Source: Acidimicrobiia bacterium (lineage in GTDB: Bacteria > Actinomycetota > Acidimicrobiia > Acidimicrobiales > Aldehydirespiratoraceae). Taken from it: 64,000 nucleotides of DNA. The notes below the pieces were generated by a model. The model was not told the origin of the DNA and did no database searches. It worked only from the letters and a program-made list of their open reading frames with translations. The position numbers were made by a program, and so were the translations under genes. Below are positions 1 through 8,655 of this stretch, piece after piece. Positions within the stretch are counted from its first letter, which is position 1. Each line of letters opens with the position of its first letter. The DNA lies in assembly GCA_022828135.1 (NCBI GenBank), contig JAJEJB010000056.1, positions 62,001-126,000 of the forward strand, read 5' to 3'.

Positions 1-246
1 GCCGGCGAACAAGCCGAAGACGCGGCCACCGAGAACACCGACGACGCCGCCACCGAAGACACTCCCCCCGAAGACACCGCAGGCGAACAAGCCGAAGACA
101 GCGAGGACGCTGCCCCCGAGGACACCACCAGCGACAACCCCGAGGACACCGCCAGCGAGGACGCCGACGAAACGTCAGTGGGGGTGGAGGCCTCCGTCGG
201 CGACGAGGACCTGGCCGGTGATGAACCCGCCGGCGTCGCTGGCTAG
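1..246 (+). CDS. C-terminal tail of an acidic low-complexity protein (5' end outside window)
   Basis: The first frame is open from base 1 to a TAG at 244-246 and encodes about 81 residues dominated by Glu, Asp, Ala and Thr in loose repeats such as GEQAEDAAT and AGEQAEDSED. Third codon positions are nearly all G or C, which supports this frame over the Lys/Pro-rich alternative in frame 2. Such tails occur on ribosomal and secreted proteins, but the body of the protein lies outside the window, so no function can be given. Its last 72 nt overlap the 3' end of the convergent SDR gene. Confidence 0.55.
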   Translation, partial: AGEQAEDAATENTDDAATEDTPPEDTAGEQAEDSEDAAPEDTTSDNPEDTASEDADETSVGVEASVGDEDLAGDEPAGVAG

Positions 247-945
247 CAGCAGCGCCGGACCCACCATCTCGTCGGGATGGGCCAAGCGGCCCAGCAGAGT
301 CCCCGCGCCCATCGACCGGGCCGCTTCGGGTCCCTGGTTGCGCACCATGTCGGTGTCCACCGGTCCAGGCGCCAGAGCGTTCACCCGGATCCCGCGGGGC
401 GCCAGCTCCCCGGCCGCGGCCCGGGTGTACGACAGCAGCGCCGCCTTCATCGACCCGTAGATCGAGAAGCCCCGCGAGAACATGAACGCCCCCACGCTGA
501 TCACGTTGACCACCGAGGCGTGCGGACTCTCCTCCAACTGAGGCAGGCAGGCCTGGACCAGCAGCGCCGGACCCTGAAGGTTCACCTCAAAGGACTTCTG
601 CCAGGCGGCCGCGGTCTGGGCCCCGATCGGCTGGGCCAGGGCATTGGCCGCGTTGTTGACGACAATGTCGATCCGGCCGAAGCGGTCCACCGCGGCAGTG
701 GCAAGTGCCTCGACCGCGTCGACGTCGCCCATATGGGTCGGCACACCCAGCGCTTCGAGGCCCGCATCGGCAAGGCGGGCCTCGGTTGCCGCGCAGGCCT
801 CGGAGGAGCGGGAGGCAACCACCACCCGGGCACCGGCGCAGGCCAATCCTTCGGCGATCGACCGGCCGATCCCCCGGGTACCGCCGGTAACGATGGCAGT
901 ACGGCCAGTCAGGTCGAACAGATCGCGATAGCTCTCAGGATCCAC
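175..945 (-). CDS. SDR-family NAD(P)-dependent oxidoreductase
   Basis: A 256-residue classical short-chain dehydrogenase. It has the cofactor glycine motif TGGTRGIG near residue 20, the NNAAN motif, the catalytic Ser region, the YxxxK pair (YGSMK), and the PG..DT motif after the active site. It starts at GTG. It lies 69 nt downstream of the PTS operon on the same strand, so it may be cotranscribed and act on a sugar alcohol or its phosphate; SrlD-type sorbitol-6-phosphate dehydrogenases are SDRs. Substrate assignment is inference only; a 3-oxoacyl or other alcohol substrate is equally possible. Confidence 0.9.
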   Translation of the reverse strand: MDPESYRDLFDLTGRTAIVTGGTRGIGRSIAEGLACAGARVVVASRSSEACAATEARLADAGLEALGVPTHMGDVDAVEALATAAVDRFGRIDIVVNNAANALAQPIGAQTAAAWQKSFEVNLQGPALLVQACLPQLEESPHASVVNVISVGAFMFSRGFSIYGSMKAALLSYTRAAAGELAPRGIRVNALAPGPVDTDMVRNQGPEAARSMGAGTLLGRLAHPDEMVGPALLLASDAGGFITGQVLVADGGLHPH

Positions 946-1014
946 GCCCGGCAGCGTAGACAGGCACGGCGCACAGCGCGACGGCCAGGCCGGGGGGTGG
1001 CGGCTCGACTGAGT

Positions 1015-1317
1015 TCAGACCTTCTTGCGGGGCGAGTCCGCGTTCTTCAGGACGCGGCCGTTGGCGTCGAGAATCCCGACCTTGGATCCGATTGAGAGCG
1101 GATTGGCACCAAAGAGGTCTTCTCGGTTGATCGCCACCCACCGGTAGCCGTCGATCTTCTTGGCCCTCTTGAAGGCGTTCTTGAGATCGCCGACTTCGGC
1201 CGCCACGACAATGAAGCCCCGCTCGGAAACGAGGTCAGCGGTACCGGAAGGGTCCGGCGTCGCGCCGACGGCCGCGGCAACCGCCGCCGACAGACCGTCA
1301 TGATCGAGACGGGCCAT
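1015..1317 (-). CDS. Unrecognised 100-residue protein, last gene of the PTS operon
   Basis: I do not recognise this protein. Its ATG begins one base after the HPr stop codon, so it is almost certainly translated with the PTS genes. It is soluble-looking: an Ala-rich N-terminal helix, a central hydrophobic strand (GFIVVAAEVGDL), a basic helix (KNAFKRAKK), then GYRWVAINREDLFG and a basic Lys-rich C-terminus. There is no signal peptide or membrane segment. The tight coupling suggests a role in polyol uptake or in control of the pathway, but nothing in the sequence proves it. Confidence 0.7.
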   Translation of the reverse strand: MARLDHDGLSAAVAAAVGATPDPSGTADLVSERGFIVVAAEVGDLKNAFKRAKKIDGYRWVAINREDLFGANPLSIGSKVGILDANGRVLKNADSPRKKV

Positions 1318-1318
1318 G

Positions 1319-1573
1319 TCAGCCGTCCTCGGTGAGGACTGCCACGACCGCGTTCATGGCGTCCTCGGCGTCGGGCCCGTCGGAGGTGATGCGAGCCGTG
1401 TTGCCGGGACTGGCCCCCAAGGCGAGAAGGCTCATGATGCTGGCCGCGCTGGCCGTCTTGTCGCCCACCTCGATCTGAACACCCGCATCGAATCGCGCGA
1501 TCCGCTCGACCAACTCAGCGGCCGGCCTGGCGTGAAGACCATGGCTGTTGGTGATGACAACCTCCAGATACAC
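1319..1573 (-). CDS. ptsH: PTS phosphocarrier protein HPr
   Basis: HPr passes the phosphoryl group from EI to EIIA. The signature GLHARPAAE carries the phosphorylated His (residue 14 from this start), and the region SIMSLLALG is the regulatory-serine segment. The GTG at 1573 is preferred because GGAG lies 6 nt upstream and the resulting 84 residues and His position match the family; a TTG at 1585 would add four residues. It follows EIIA closely and precedes the 100-residue gene, so this operon carries its own HPr. Confidence 0.92.
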   Translation of the reverse strand: MYLEVVITNSHGLHARPAAELVERIARFDAGVQIEVGDKTASAASIMSLLALGASPGNTARITSDGPDAEDAMNAVVAVLTEDG

Positions 1574-1590
1574 CAGTCGCTCCAATCGGC

Positions 1591-2055
1591 TCAGTCGTCG
1601 GACGGCGGAGCAGTCAGCCGATCATGGACGAACGAGACATCGTCCGATTGCGCGAGCCTCTCGCAGAGTTCCTCGTCCTGGAGAACCTCAGCGAGCCTCG
1701 ACAGCACACGCACGTGATCGTCGCCAGCTGCGGCCAGTCCCACCACCAGGCGGGCCGTTCCCCGTCCCCAGTCGACGCCGTCGGGGTACTGGGCCACCAC
1801 AATCCCGGTCGAGCGAATGTAGCCCTTGCTCTCCAGCACTCCATGGGGAAGAGCGACGCCGTTGCCCAGATAGGTCGAGACGACTTCCTCACGCTGCTTC
1901 ATGCCGTCGACGTACTCGGGGGACACCGAGCCTCGGGCGACCAGCAGGCCGCCGGAAAACTCGATGGCCTCGTCCCTGGATTCGGCCCGACACCCGAGCA
2001 CGATGTCGTCCGGGGTCAGGACCCTCCCGAGACCGTCGTCGGTGGCTGCATTCAC
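1591..2055 (-). CDS. mtlF: PTS mannitol/fructose-type EIIA component
   Basis: A 154-residue EIIA domain of the mannitol/fructose class. It accepts phosphate from HPr on the His in GNGVALPHG (His71) and passes it to EIIB. The start is GTG, sharing four bases (GTGA) with the end of EIIB, a usual sign of translational coupling. In E. coli MtlA the A, B and C domains are one chain; here they are three separate proteins. Sugar specificity within the polyol group cannot be fixed from sequence. Confidence 0.92.
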   Translation of the reverse strand: MNAATDDGLGRVLTPDDIVLGCRAESRDEAIEFSGGLLVARGSVSPEYVDGMKQREEVVSTYLGNGVALPHGVLESKGYIRSTGIVVAQYPDGVDWGRGTARLVVGLAAAGDDHVRVLSRLAEVLQDEELCERLAQSDDVSFVHDRLTAPPSDD

Positions 2056-2381
2056 AACTTCGAGATGAGCGGATCGCCCGCGGCGAGTGTCGTGACCAAC
2101 TGCTTCACGGCTGGATCGTTCACGAACAGGGTGAACGGCACGATGACCGCGCCGGGCGCCTTCTCGCGGGCCTGCTTGGCCAGGCCCTTGTGGACGACCA
2201 CTACATCGGCAGCGGCGGTCAGCTGACCCACAGGGGTGTGAATGACCGAGATTTCCAACTTCGCCTTCTTGACCATGCGCTTCAGCTGGTTGGCCCCCAT
2301 CAGGCTGCTTCCCATGCCCGCTTCGCAGGCGAAGACGATGAGCTTCACTTCGTCTGCTGCCTTAGTGACTCGCTCTGTCAC
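2052..2381 (-). CDS. PTS mannitol-type EIIB component
   Basis: A 109-residue stand-alone EIIB. The phosphorylated cysteine is Cys19 in FACEAGMGSSLMGA, the motif found in MtlA-type IIB domains. The GTG start at 2381 has a strong ribosome binding site, GGAGG, about six bases upstream. It overlaps EIIA by four bases. It is separated from EIIC by 146 nt that contain a 13-bp hairpin, so EIIB-EIIA-HPr may be expressed at a different level from EIIC. Confidence 0.9.
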   Translation of the reverse strand: MTERVTKAADEVKLIVFACEAGMGSSLMGANQLKRMVKKAKLEISVIHTPVGQLTAAADVVVVHKGLAKQAREKAPGAVIVPFTLFVNDPAVKQLVTTLAAGDPLISKL

Positions 2382-2447
2382 AATTTTCCTCCGTTGTTTG
2401 TCTCAAGCGATCTGTCCGTAACAAGGTAGCCAAACGAGGCAGGGGTG

Positions 2448-2478
2448 TCGGAGCGGCGGAACACCTCCGCCGCTCCGA
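2448..2478 (-). promoter_or_regulatory. Perfect 13-bp hairpin between EIIC and EIIB genes
   Basis: Arms 2448-2460 and 2466-2478 are exact reverse complements around a 5-nt loop (ACACC). No T-run follows on the minus strand, so a simple intrinsic terminator is unlikely. It could be an RNA processing or stabilising element, or a partial attenuator that sets the ratio of membrane EIIC to soluble EIIB/EIIA/HPr. Confidence 0.6.
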
Positions 2479-2527
2479 CCTCCTGAGGTTGCGTCATTGG
2501 GGGACAAACGCAACTCCCGTGTTCGGG

Positions 2528-3667
2528 TTAGGCCAGGGGGACACCCTCCATGGCATCTCCCAGCGACGTGTCGTCGTCATCGGTGTCGTCCATCTCCTTG
2601 ACTGGGAACAACCGCAGCAGGATGACTCCGACCAAGAACGCCGCAGCCGCCCCCGCGGCCATGCCTAGGTACACCCCGGCTGCCGCAGCTCCATCGCTCG
2701 GCGTGAAGGTGAAGTAGGCGAAGATGCTTCCTGGAGACGGAGGCCCGGTGAGGCCCGCATCGAAGATCACGAACACGATGTCGGCCACGATCCCGCCTGC
2801 CCACATGGCCCCGATCATCACCGGGTTCATCAGGACGAACGGGAAGTAGACCTCGTGGATGCCGCCGAGGAAGTGGATGACGATGGCGCCCGGAGCGGAC
2901 AGCTTCGCCAGACCCTTGCCGGCGAACCAGTAGGCGAGCAGGAGCCCGAGGCCGGGTCCGGGGTTCGACTCGAGCATGTAGTAGATCGACCGGCCGGACT
3001 CGGTTACGTCCGTGGCGCCCAGCGGCGTCAGCACACCGTGGTTGATGGCGTTGTTGAGGAACAGCACCTTGCCGACCTCGATGGGCAGGTCCATCAGCGG
3101 CAGCAGCCCGGCGTCGCTGAGGCCCTCCACCATGTCGCCGAAGCGTTCGGCGAGCCACGACATGATGGGGCCGATGACGACGTAGCCGAGCATGGCCAGG
3201 AAAAGGCCCGCTATGCCTTGGGAGAAGTTGTTGATCAGCATCTCGAACCCGGCGGGGCGCTTGTCCTCCAGCCACTTGTCGATCTCCCTCATCACGTAGC
3301 CGGCGAGGGGGCCGACGACCATGGCGCCCAGGAACTGCGGCGGATCGCCGATGACGGCGCCCTCGGCCAGCTCGAACGAGGCGCCACCGATGACGCCCAT
3401 CACGGCGACGGCCCCGAGGACGCCGCCCCGGTGGCCGTGGATCAGCTTGCCGCCGGTGTAGGCGACAAGCAGGGGCAGCAGGTACTTGATCATCGGGCCA
3501 ACCGTGTTCCCGGTGATCGCTCCCCAGTCCCAGTCGAGGCCGGTCTTCTCCAGCCAGCCGGGCGGAATAAAGAGGGCGGTTATGAATCCCCAGGCAATGA
3601 ACGCACCGATGTTCGGTATGACCATGCTGGAGAGGAATCCGCCGAAACGTTGAACACGCTGTAGCAT
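2528..3667 (-). CDS. mtlA: PTS mannitol-type EIIC permease
   Basis: A 379-residue polytopic membrane protein matching the IIC part of MtlA in length and motifs, including GGIHEVYFPFVLMNP, the GIHE segment that binds the sugar. It carries no fused B or A domain. ATG at 3667 has AGGAGG seven bases upstream. It sits after the PRD regulator gene with a 164-nt gap, the first large gap in the operon, where an internal promoter or regulator site could lie; I could not define one. It imports and phosphorylates a hexitol such as mannitol, or a related polyol. Confidence 0.93.
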   Translation of the reverse strand: MLQRVQRFGGFLSSMVIPNIGAFIAWGFITALFIPPGWLEKTGLDWDWGAITGNTVGPMIKYLLPLLVAYTGGKLIHGHRGGVLGAVAVMGVIGGASFELAEGAVIGDPPQFLGAMVVGPLAGYVMREIDKWLEDKRPAGFEMLINNFSQGIAGLFLAMLGYVVIGPIMSWLAERFGDMVEGLSDAGLLPLMDLPIEVGKVLFLNNAINHGVLTPLGATDVTESGRSIYYMLESNPGPGLGLLLAYWFAGKGLAKLSAPGAIVIHFLGGIHEVYFPFVLMNPVMIGAMWAGGIVADIVFVIFDAGLTGPPSPGSIFAYFTFTPSDGAAAAGVYLGMAAGAAAAFLVGVILLRLFPVKEMDDTDDDDTSLGDAMEGVPLA

Positions 3668-3831
3668 GCGCGGTCCTCCTAGCGTCGGGTGACGGCTTCA
3701 ATCCTCTACCGGATGGGCGGCCGTCGCTACTGCCAATACCGCACGAGCCGAATACGACATTTCGGCGCGCCTCCGCATCGGCAATGTGCGTGCCGTAGTG
3801 CCCCGTTCCCACCGGCGCGTACAGGAAGGTC

Positions 3832-5340
3832 CTAGGCGTAGCGCGCCAATCTGCTGACGTCAGTAGCCGACAACAATGGGCTGACCACCACGACCGGCAT
3901 GTTGTTCTCCACCAGGGGAACCGTGGAGATCACTAGGTCGAACTTGCCGTGGGCGAGTTCCTCATAACCCCTCTCCGAGAGAACCTCGACGAGATCGAGT
4001 TCGGGAAACTCGGCCTGGATCCGAGATACCAGGACCCAGACAGTTGCCATCCCGCTCGGGCACACGATCAGGGCGCGACGCCGGGGTCTCAGGCGGGCGC
4101 GCTCCATCGCGCCGGACAGGTACATCGTGATGAAGCCGATCTCGTCCTCAACGATCGGCACCTGCATGGCTGACTCGATCAGCGCGCCGACCTCCACCGC
4201 GACGTCGTAGACGTCGGGATAGCGCTCGCGCACCTCGTGCAGGAGCGGGTTGTGGACCGGCAGGCCGTAGCGAAGGCGGACGCCGAGCCGCTCCAGATGC
4301 GCCGCCAGACCTCGCCGGAGCTCCAGGTCGTCGCGGAGCGCGGCGTGCAGATGCTCGCCAGCGCATCCCATGATCCGGTCGAGGAGATCCGCGCTGATAG
4401 CGGCCGAGTCCGACCTCACGGTGTCGAGCGCGTCAAGACCGAGCAGATACTCCGTGACCGCCGCGACCTCGGGAGCGGGCAGGAACGCCCCCACGAGGCT
4501 CTCGAGGCCGGGAACGATGCCGGCGACGCTTGCGGCGATGGGATGGTCCATCACCGATCGGTGCAGGCCGGCTTCGACGGCCACGCTGTGCCCCTCGCGG
4601 ATCCTCGCCACCGACACCGCCAAGAACAGCGCGAACACCAGGTCGCTGCGGCCCGATGTGAGGGTCTGGCCCAGGGCGCTCGAGCGCACGATCGCCGCCG
4701 TGTCACGTAGCGGCAGCGTGAAGATCCGCTCTCGCAGCCCTACTGGAACGCGGACATTCGCCGCCGACCGAGCCGTTGGGTCTTCTGCCAGTTGAAGCAG
4801 CAGCACCTCCTCGGGGATGGCTTCGAGAATGAACTGCACGATGACCTGCCGGATGCGGCGCTCGGTTCCGACAACGGTTATTCCCTTCCCGGGTCGGCGC
4901 ACCAGAGGCAGCCCGTTGCGCTCCAGCCAGGGCTCGCCCGCCCGCAGATCGCGGCGTGCCGATGTCTTCGACACCTGGAGTTCGTGGTGGAGCTTCTCCA
5001 GGGACACCACCGACGGCGCCGACCAGAGCAGCGCAGCGAGAAGGATGCGTATCCGCTCCTCCGGGGCGTAGACCCTGGGCGCATCGGAAAGGGGCGGAAG
5101 ATCGGCGGTGATCCGGGCCCGGATATCGGGCGGCCCCTCGACCACTAGGCCCAAGCCTCGCTTTCGGACCAGTTCCGCGCCGCAGGAACGCAGGTACCGA
5201 TCGATGTGGTCCAGGCGATACCGGACCACCCGTTCGCTCAGCCCCAGGTCGGCGGCCACCGACGCGGTGCTTCTCGGCTGCTCCTGGTCGAGGAGCCAGC
5301 GAGTTATCCGCAGCACGCGGGTATCGAGCGAGGAAGTCAC
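3832..5340 (-). CDS. PRD-containing transcriptional regulator (MtlR/BglG-like)
   Basis: A 502-residue PTS-controlled regulator. In order: an N-terminal HTH (about residues 8-60), a second HTH-like region (about 95-150), two PRD segments (about 165-390, the second with AHLERL and NPLLHEVRERYP), and an EIIB-like domain with VCPSGMAT (about 410-490). The C-terminal EIIA domain of classical MtlR is absent. PRDs are phosphorylated by HPr/EII proteins, so the regulator probably senses sugar flux through this PTS. GTG start, overlapping ptsI by four bases. Confidence 0.88.
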   Translation of the reverse strand: MTSSLDTRVLRITRWLLDQEQPRSTASVAADLGLSERVVRYRLDHIDRYLRSCGAELVRKRGLGLVVEGPPDIRARITADLPPLSDAPRVYAPEERIRILLAALLWSAPSVVSLEKLHHELQVSKTSARRDLRAGEPWLERNGLPLVRRPGKGITVVGTERRIRQVIVQFILEAIPEEVLLLQLAEDPTARSAANVRVPVGLRERIFTLPLRDTAAIVRSSALGQTLTSGRSDLVFALFLAVSVARIREGHSVAVEAGLHRSVMDHPIAASVAGIVPGLESLVGAFLPAPEVAAVTEYLLGLDALDTVRSDSAAISADLLDRIMGCAGEHLHAALRDDLELRRGLAAHLERLGVRLRYGLPVHNPLLHEVRERYPDVYDVAVEVGALIESAMQVPIVEDEIGFITMYLSGAMERARLRPRRRALIVCPSGMATVWVLVSRIQAEFPELDLVEVLSERGYEELAHGKFDLVISTVPLVENNMPVVVVSPLLSATDVSRLARYA

Positions 5341-7043
5341 GTTCGGTCCAGTGCGTCGCGGACGATGCGTCGAACATCGCCGGCCGTCGGCGCGCTCAGG
5401 GCCGCCTCCACCATCGGGCCTGTCTCGGCCCGATCGAGCGAGTCGATCACCGACTTGATGATGTTGACGAACCGGGCGCTCACAGAGAGCTTGTCAACGC
5501 CCATGGCAGTGAGCACTGCCGCGCCCAGCGGATCGGCCGCCACGAGACCGCAGACTGAGACGCTGATGTCGTGGCGCCGGGCGGCGGCCACGGTGCGCTC
5601 ACAGAGGGCGAGCACGGCGGGGTGGAGCGCATCCTGGAGGTTGTCGAGCGCTCCGTTCGTGCGGTCGGCTGCCAGCGCGTACTGGGTGAGGTCGTTCGTG
5701 CCGATCGAGAAGAAGTCGACGTGCGGCGCCACCGCCGCGGCCGTCAGGGCCACTGACGGGACCTCGACCATCACCCCGATCGGCGGCACGGCATGGGGAA
5801 GGCCCTCCGCTTCGAGGCTCGCCGCCGCTTGCTCGATCCGGCTGCGCAGCTCGATGACTTCCTCGACGGTGGAGACCATGGGGAGCATCATCTGCACGTC
5901 ACCGGTGCCGGCGGCCCGCAGGATGGCGCGCGCCTGGGTGTCGAACACCTCCGGGCAGCGGCTGTACAGGCGAGCGCCCCGCACACCGAGGAACGGGTTC
6001 TCCTCCGTCTCGACCTCCAGGTACGGCGCGGGCTTGTCCCCGCCGATGTCGAAGGTACGGACGACCACCGGCTCACTGAAGGACGATCCGGCGAGGGAGT
6101 AGAAGTCCACCTGTTCCTGCTCCGTGGGCGCTTCGGTACGGTCGAGGAACAGGAACTCGGTGCGAAGCAACCCGATGCCCTCTGCGCCCGCTTCGACGGC
6201 GCGCGCGATGTCCTCGCTGGACCCGACATTGGCCGACACCCCGATCGGTCGTCCGCCGAAGGACACGCCAATCCCCCGGAACCGGTCGGCCGCAGCCGTC
6301 TCCGCCTCAGCCGCGGCCCGGCGAGCCCGGAAGTCCGCGGCGGTGCTCTCACTCGGGAGGATGACCACATCGCCCGTGGACCCGTCCAGTGCGACCTCCT
6401 CGCCCGTGCTCACACTGGCGACTACCCCGCCGGCTCCCACCACGGCGGCGACGCCCAGCGACCGGGCGATGATGGCTACGTGGCTGGTCGGTCCGCCGGT
6501 CTCCGTGACGAACCCGAGCACGAGTTCGGGATCGAGGACGGCGGTGTCGGCCGCGGTTATCGACTTCGCCACCAAGACGGATGGAATGCCGATCAGCCGC
6601 GGGTCGGGCGAGTCGACTCCGGCGAGGCGCCGGCGGATCCGATCGATGACCTCGCTCACGTCCTGCGCTCGTTGCGCCATGTACGGGTCATCGATGGAGG
6701 CGAAGAGGCTGCTGATCTCCTCATCGGTCCGGGTCAGCGCGGCGTCCAGGCTCAGTCCGTCGTTGAGAGCGGCGCTCACCGCGTCGACAAGCATCGGATC
6801 TCGCGCCATCAGGGCCTGGGCCTCGAGGACGTCGCCAGCCTCGGCCCGTCCCGCGGATCGGGCCGCTTCGCACATCGACTGGAGCTCTCGGCTCGCCTCG
6901 GCGACCGCGGTCGTGAACGCCGCCTGAGGATCGGCGCCATCGATTACCTTCACCTCTTGATGGTCGATCACGATTGCGGGCCCCAGCGCGACTCCAGCTG
7001 AAGCGGGGGTGCCGGCGATACGGAGTTCGGCGTGCTCGGTCAC
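5337..7043 (-). CDS. ptsI: PTS enzyme I (phosphoenolpyruvate-protein phosphotransferase)
   Basis: EI takes phosphate from PEP and gives it to HPr. The 568-residue chain has the phosphorylated His188 in GGPTSHVAIIARS (E. coli EI uses His189) and the PEP-binding signature DFFSIGTNDLTQYALA. The frame stays open far upstream, but the real start is the GTG at 7043: it overlaps the upstream stop as GTGA, and everything before it only shadows the membrane-protein gene. Having EI inside a single sugar operon means the system is self-sufficient. Confidence 0.95.
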   Translation of the reverse strand: MTEHAELRIAGTPASAGVALGPAIVIDHQEVKVIDGADPQAAFTTAVAEASRELQSMCEAARSAGRAEAGDVLEAQALMARDPMLVDAVSAALNDGLSLDAALTRTDEEISSLFASIDDPYMAQRAQDVSEVIDRIRRRLAGVDSPDPRLIGIPSVLVAKSITAADTAVLDPELVLGFVTETGGPTSHVAIIARSLGVAAVVGAGGVVASVSTGEEVALDGSTGDVVILPSESTAADFRARRAAAEAETAAADRFRGIGVSFGGRPIGVSANVGSSEDIARAVEAGAEGIGLLRTEFLFLDRTEAPTEQEQVDFYSLAGSSFSEPVVVRTFDIGGDKPAPYLEVETEENPFLGVRGARLYSRCPEVFDTQARAILRAAGTGDVQMMLPMVSTVEEVIELRSRIEQAAASLEAEGLPHAVPPIGVMVEVPSVALTAAAVAPHVDFFSIGTNDLTQYALAADRTNGALDNLQDALHPAVLALCERTVAAARRHDISVSVCGLVAADPLGAAVLTAMGVDKLSVSARFVNIIKSVIDSLDRAETGPMVEAALSAPTAGDVRRIVRDALDRT

Positions 7044-7717
7044 TGCTCGTCCAAACGCGCGGTCAGGGCGTCGTAGAGGCAGGCGCCCGACACCAGGGTG
7101 ACGCTGGCCGTCGCCGAGAACGCGGCCACGCTTATCGCGATGCTCAAGGGCGAGGCCCCATAGCCGAGCGGAAGGGCGGAAACGAAGTTGAACAGGATGA
7201 AGAGGGTAAGGACCGCGAACAGCGCCATCCTGCGCTTGTGGCCGAGCCTTACGCTCGTCCCGAGCGCTCGGAGGCCACCCTTGGCGGCCCGGTCGGCAAC
7301 GACGTACCCGTGGAAGCCGTAGAACAGGAAGGCGAGGATCGACGGCAGGCCGAACAGGTAGCGCAGGCCGAGCAATACCGCGGCCCAGAACCAGAAGGCG
7401 CACACGAATTGGGCGGTGAAGAGGGAGTTCTCGCGCCACGGTCCTCTGAGGTCGATCGGCCTCGCTCGGGCGGCATCGATCGCGTACGCGTACCACGGTA
7501 CGGAGACTGTTCCGGCCAGCACGAGTCCCACGAGATCGAGAACGACCGACGCGATCTCCTGACCGTCGTCGAGCGCCTGAGCCGCCAGTAACCGGAAGAC
7601 ACCGTAGGTGGCGAACGTGGTCAGGGCGCCCACTGTCAGCGGGCCGATGTTCCGGATGTAGCCGGTCCACCCCTCACGGAACATGGCGGAGATGCGCAGA
7701 GGGAACGCCTCAGTCAT
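7040..7717 (-). CDS. Multi-pass membrane protein of unknown function in the PTS operon
   Basis: A 225-residue protein with about five or six hydrophobic segments, rich in Phe, Leu and Trp, ending in a short charged tail (TARLDEQ). Start ATG 7717 overlaps the kinase stop as ATGA. It resembles small DUF975-like or glycerophosphodiester-phosphodiesterase membrane-domain proteins in general build, but I see no diagnostic motif. Its place between the kinase and EI genes suggests a role tied to polyol use, such as efflux of a sugar phosphate or membrane adaptation; this is inference. Confidence 0.8.
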   Translation of the reverse strand: MTEAFPLRISAMFREGWTGYIRNIGPLTVGALTTFATYGVFRLLAAQALDDGQEIASVVLDLVGLVLAGTVSVPWYAYAIDAARARPIDLRGPWRENSLFTAQFVCAFWFWAAVLLGLRYLFGLPSILAFLFYGFHGYVVADRAAKGGLRALGTSVRLGHKRRMALFAVLTLFILFNFVSALPLGYGASPLSIAISVAAFSATASVTLVSGACLYDALTARLDEQ

Positions 7718-8655
7718 GTGAGTGCCCCCACACGCCAATCCTGCGCCGGGTCCGCAGTCACCTGCACGGCCCGCCGGTCACGGTCGGTGACCGCCTGCGC
7801 CAGCGTGTCCGCTGACTGAACCGCGGCCCTCGCCCACGCCAGACCCTCAGCCAGCGCGTCATCGCCGCGGCCGCCGGCCGCCAAGAACCCTGCCAGCAAC
7901 GCGTCACCGGCCCCCACCGTGTTGCGTACCTGGGTCGTCGGGGCCCGCCCGTAGCAGACGTCCTCGGCCAGAAGCACCGCTCCGCGCTGTCCCATGCTGA
8001 CGAGCACTGAGCGCCAGCCGCCTCGACGGAGCTTGTCGGCCGCGTCGATCACGTCGTTGAGGGTGCCGAGGCGGCGACCGATCACGCTGGCCAACTCCGC
8101 GAGGTTCGGCTTGACCATGGCGCACGGTGTGCCGATCAGGGCGTCGAGCGCCGCGCCGCTGGTGTCGACCACCAGCTTGCAATCCGCATCGGGCAGCGCG
8201 GTCGCCAACTGCGCGTACAGGTCGGTCGGCGCGCCCGGCGGCAGGCTGCCGCTGGCAATCAGCCAGTCGGAATCGGCGGCCGCGACCACGGCCGCCGTCA
8301 CGAGATCCTCTGCCTCCGAAGCACTCACCTCAGGCCCGGGCTCATTGATCTGCGTCGTCGTCCCGTCGGGCTCGACGAGTGTGAAGCACGCCCGGATGGT
8401 TCCGCGGATCGGGACCGTTCGAGCACGGGTGCCCTCAACGGCCAATGAAGCGACGAAAGCCTCGGCATCGTCGGCGTTTGCGGGGATGACGGCTCGAGCC
8501 GCGTGCCCGTTGCGGCTGAGTGCCCGTGCGACGTTCACACCCTTTCCCGAGCATTCGACGCGTACCTGGGACGCTCGGATCACCTCGCCCCGCTCGAGTC
8601 GGTCGACCAGGAGTGTGCGGTCGAAGCTCGGATTGGGCGTCAGCGTGGTGATCAT
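7714..8655 (-). CDS. PfkB-family kinase, 1-phosphofructokinase / tagatose-6-phosphate kinase type
   Basis: A 313-residue sugar-phosphate kinase. The N-terminus TLTPNPSFDRTL is typical of the FruK/LacC branch, GKGVN (37-41) is the substrate-side signature, and NTVGAGD ends in the catalytic Asp251. It would phosphorylate a ketose monophosphate to a bisphosphate for aldol cleavage. Start ATG 8655 overlaps the dehydrogenase stop as ATGA. FruK and LacC cannot be separated by eye, so the intermediate could be fructose-1-phosphate, tagatose-6-phosphate or a similar compound. No aldolase is seen nearby. Confidence 0.9.
   Translation of the reverse strand: MITTLTPNPSFDRTLLVDRLERGEVIRASQVRVECSGKGVNVARALSRNGHAARAVIPANADDAEAFVASLAVEGTRARTVPIRGTIRACFTLVEPDGTTTQINEPGPEVSASEAEDLVTAAVVAAADSDWLIASGSLPPGAPTDLYAQLATALPDADCKLVVDTSGAALDALIGTPCAMVKPNLAELASVIGRRLGTLNDVIDAADKLRRGGWRSVLVSMGQRGAVLLAEDVCYGRAPTTQVRNTVGAGDALLAGFLAAGGRGDDALAEGLAWARAAVQSADTLAQAVTDRDRRAVQVTADPAQDWRVGALT

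Noticed and set aside
2417..2431. 15-base match to the conserved 16S rRNA 3' region (CGTAACAAGGTAGCC)
   Set aside because: The match ends abruptly; neither the sequence before it nor the expected anti-Shine-Dalgarno region after it is present, and the site lies in the leader of EIIB. Treated as chance.
5337..7670. 777-residue open frame for EI
   Set aside because: The first 209 codons shadow the membrane-protein gene and have no EI features. The GTG at 7043 with a GTGA overlap gives a normal 568-residue EI.
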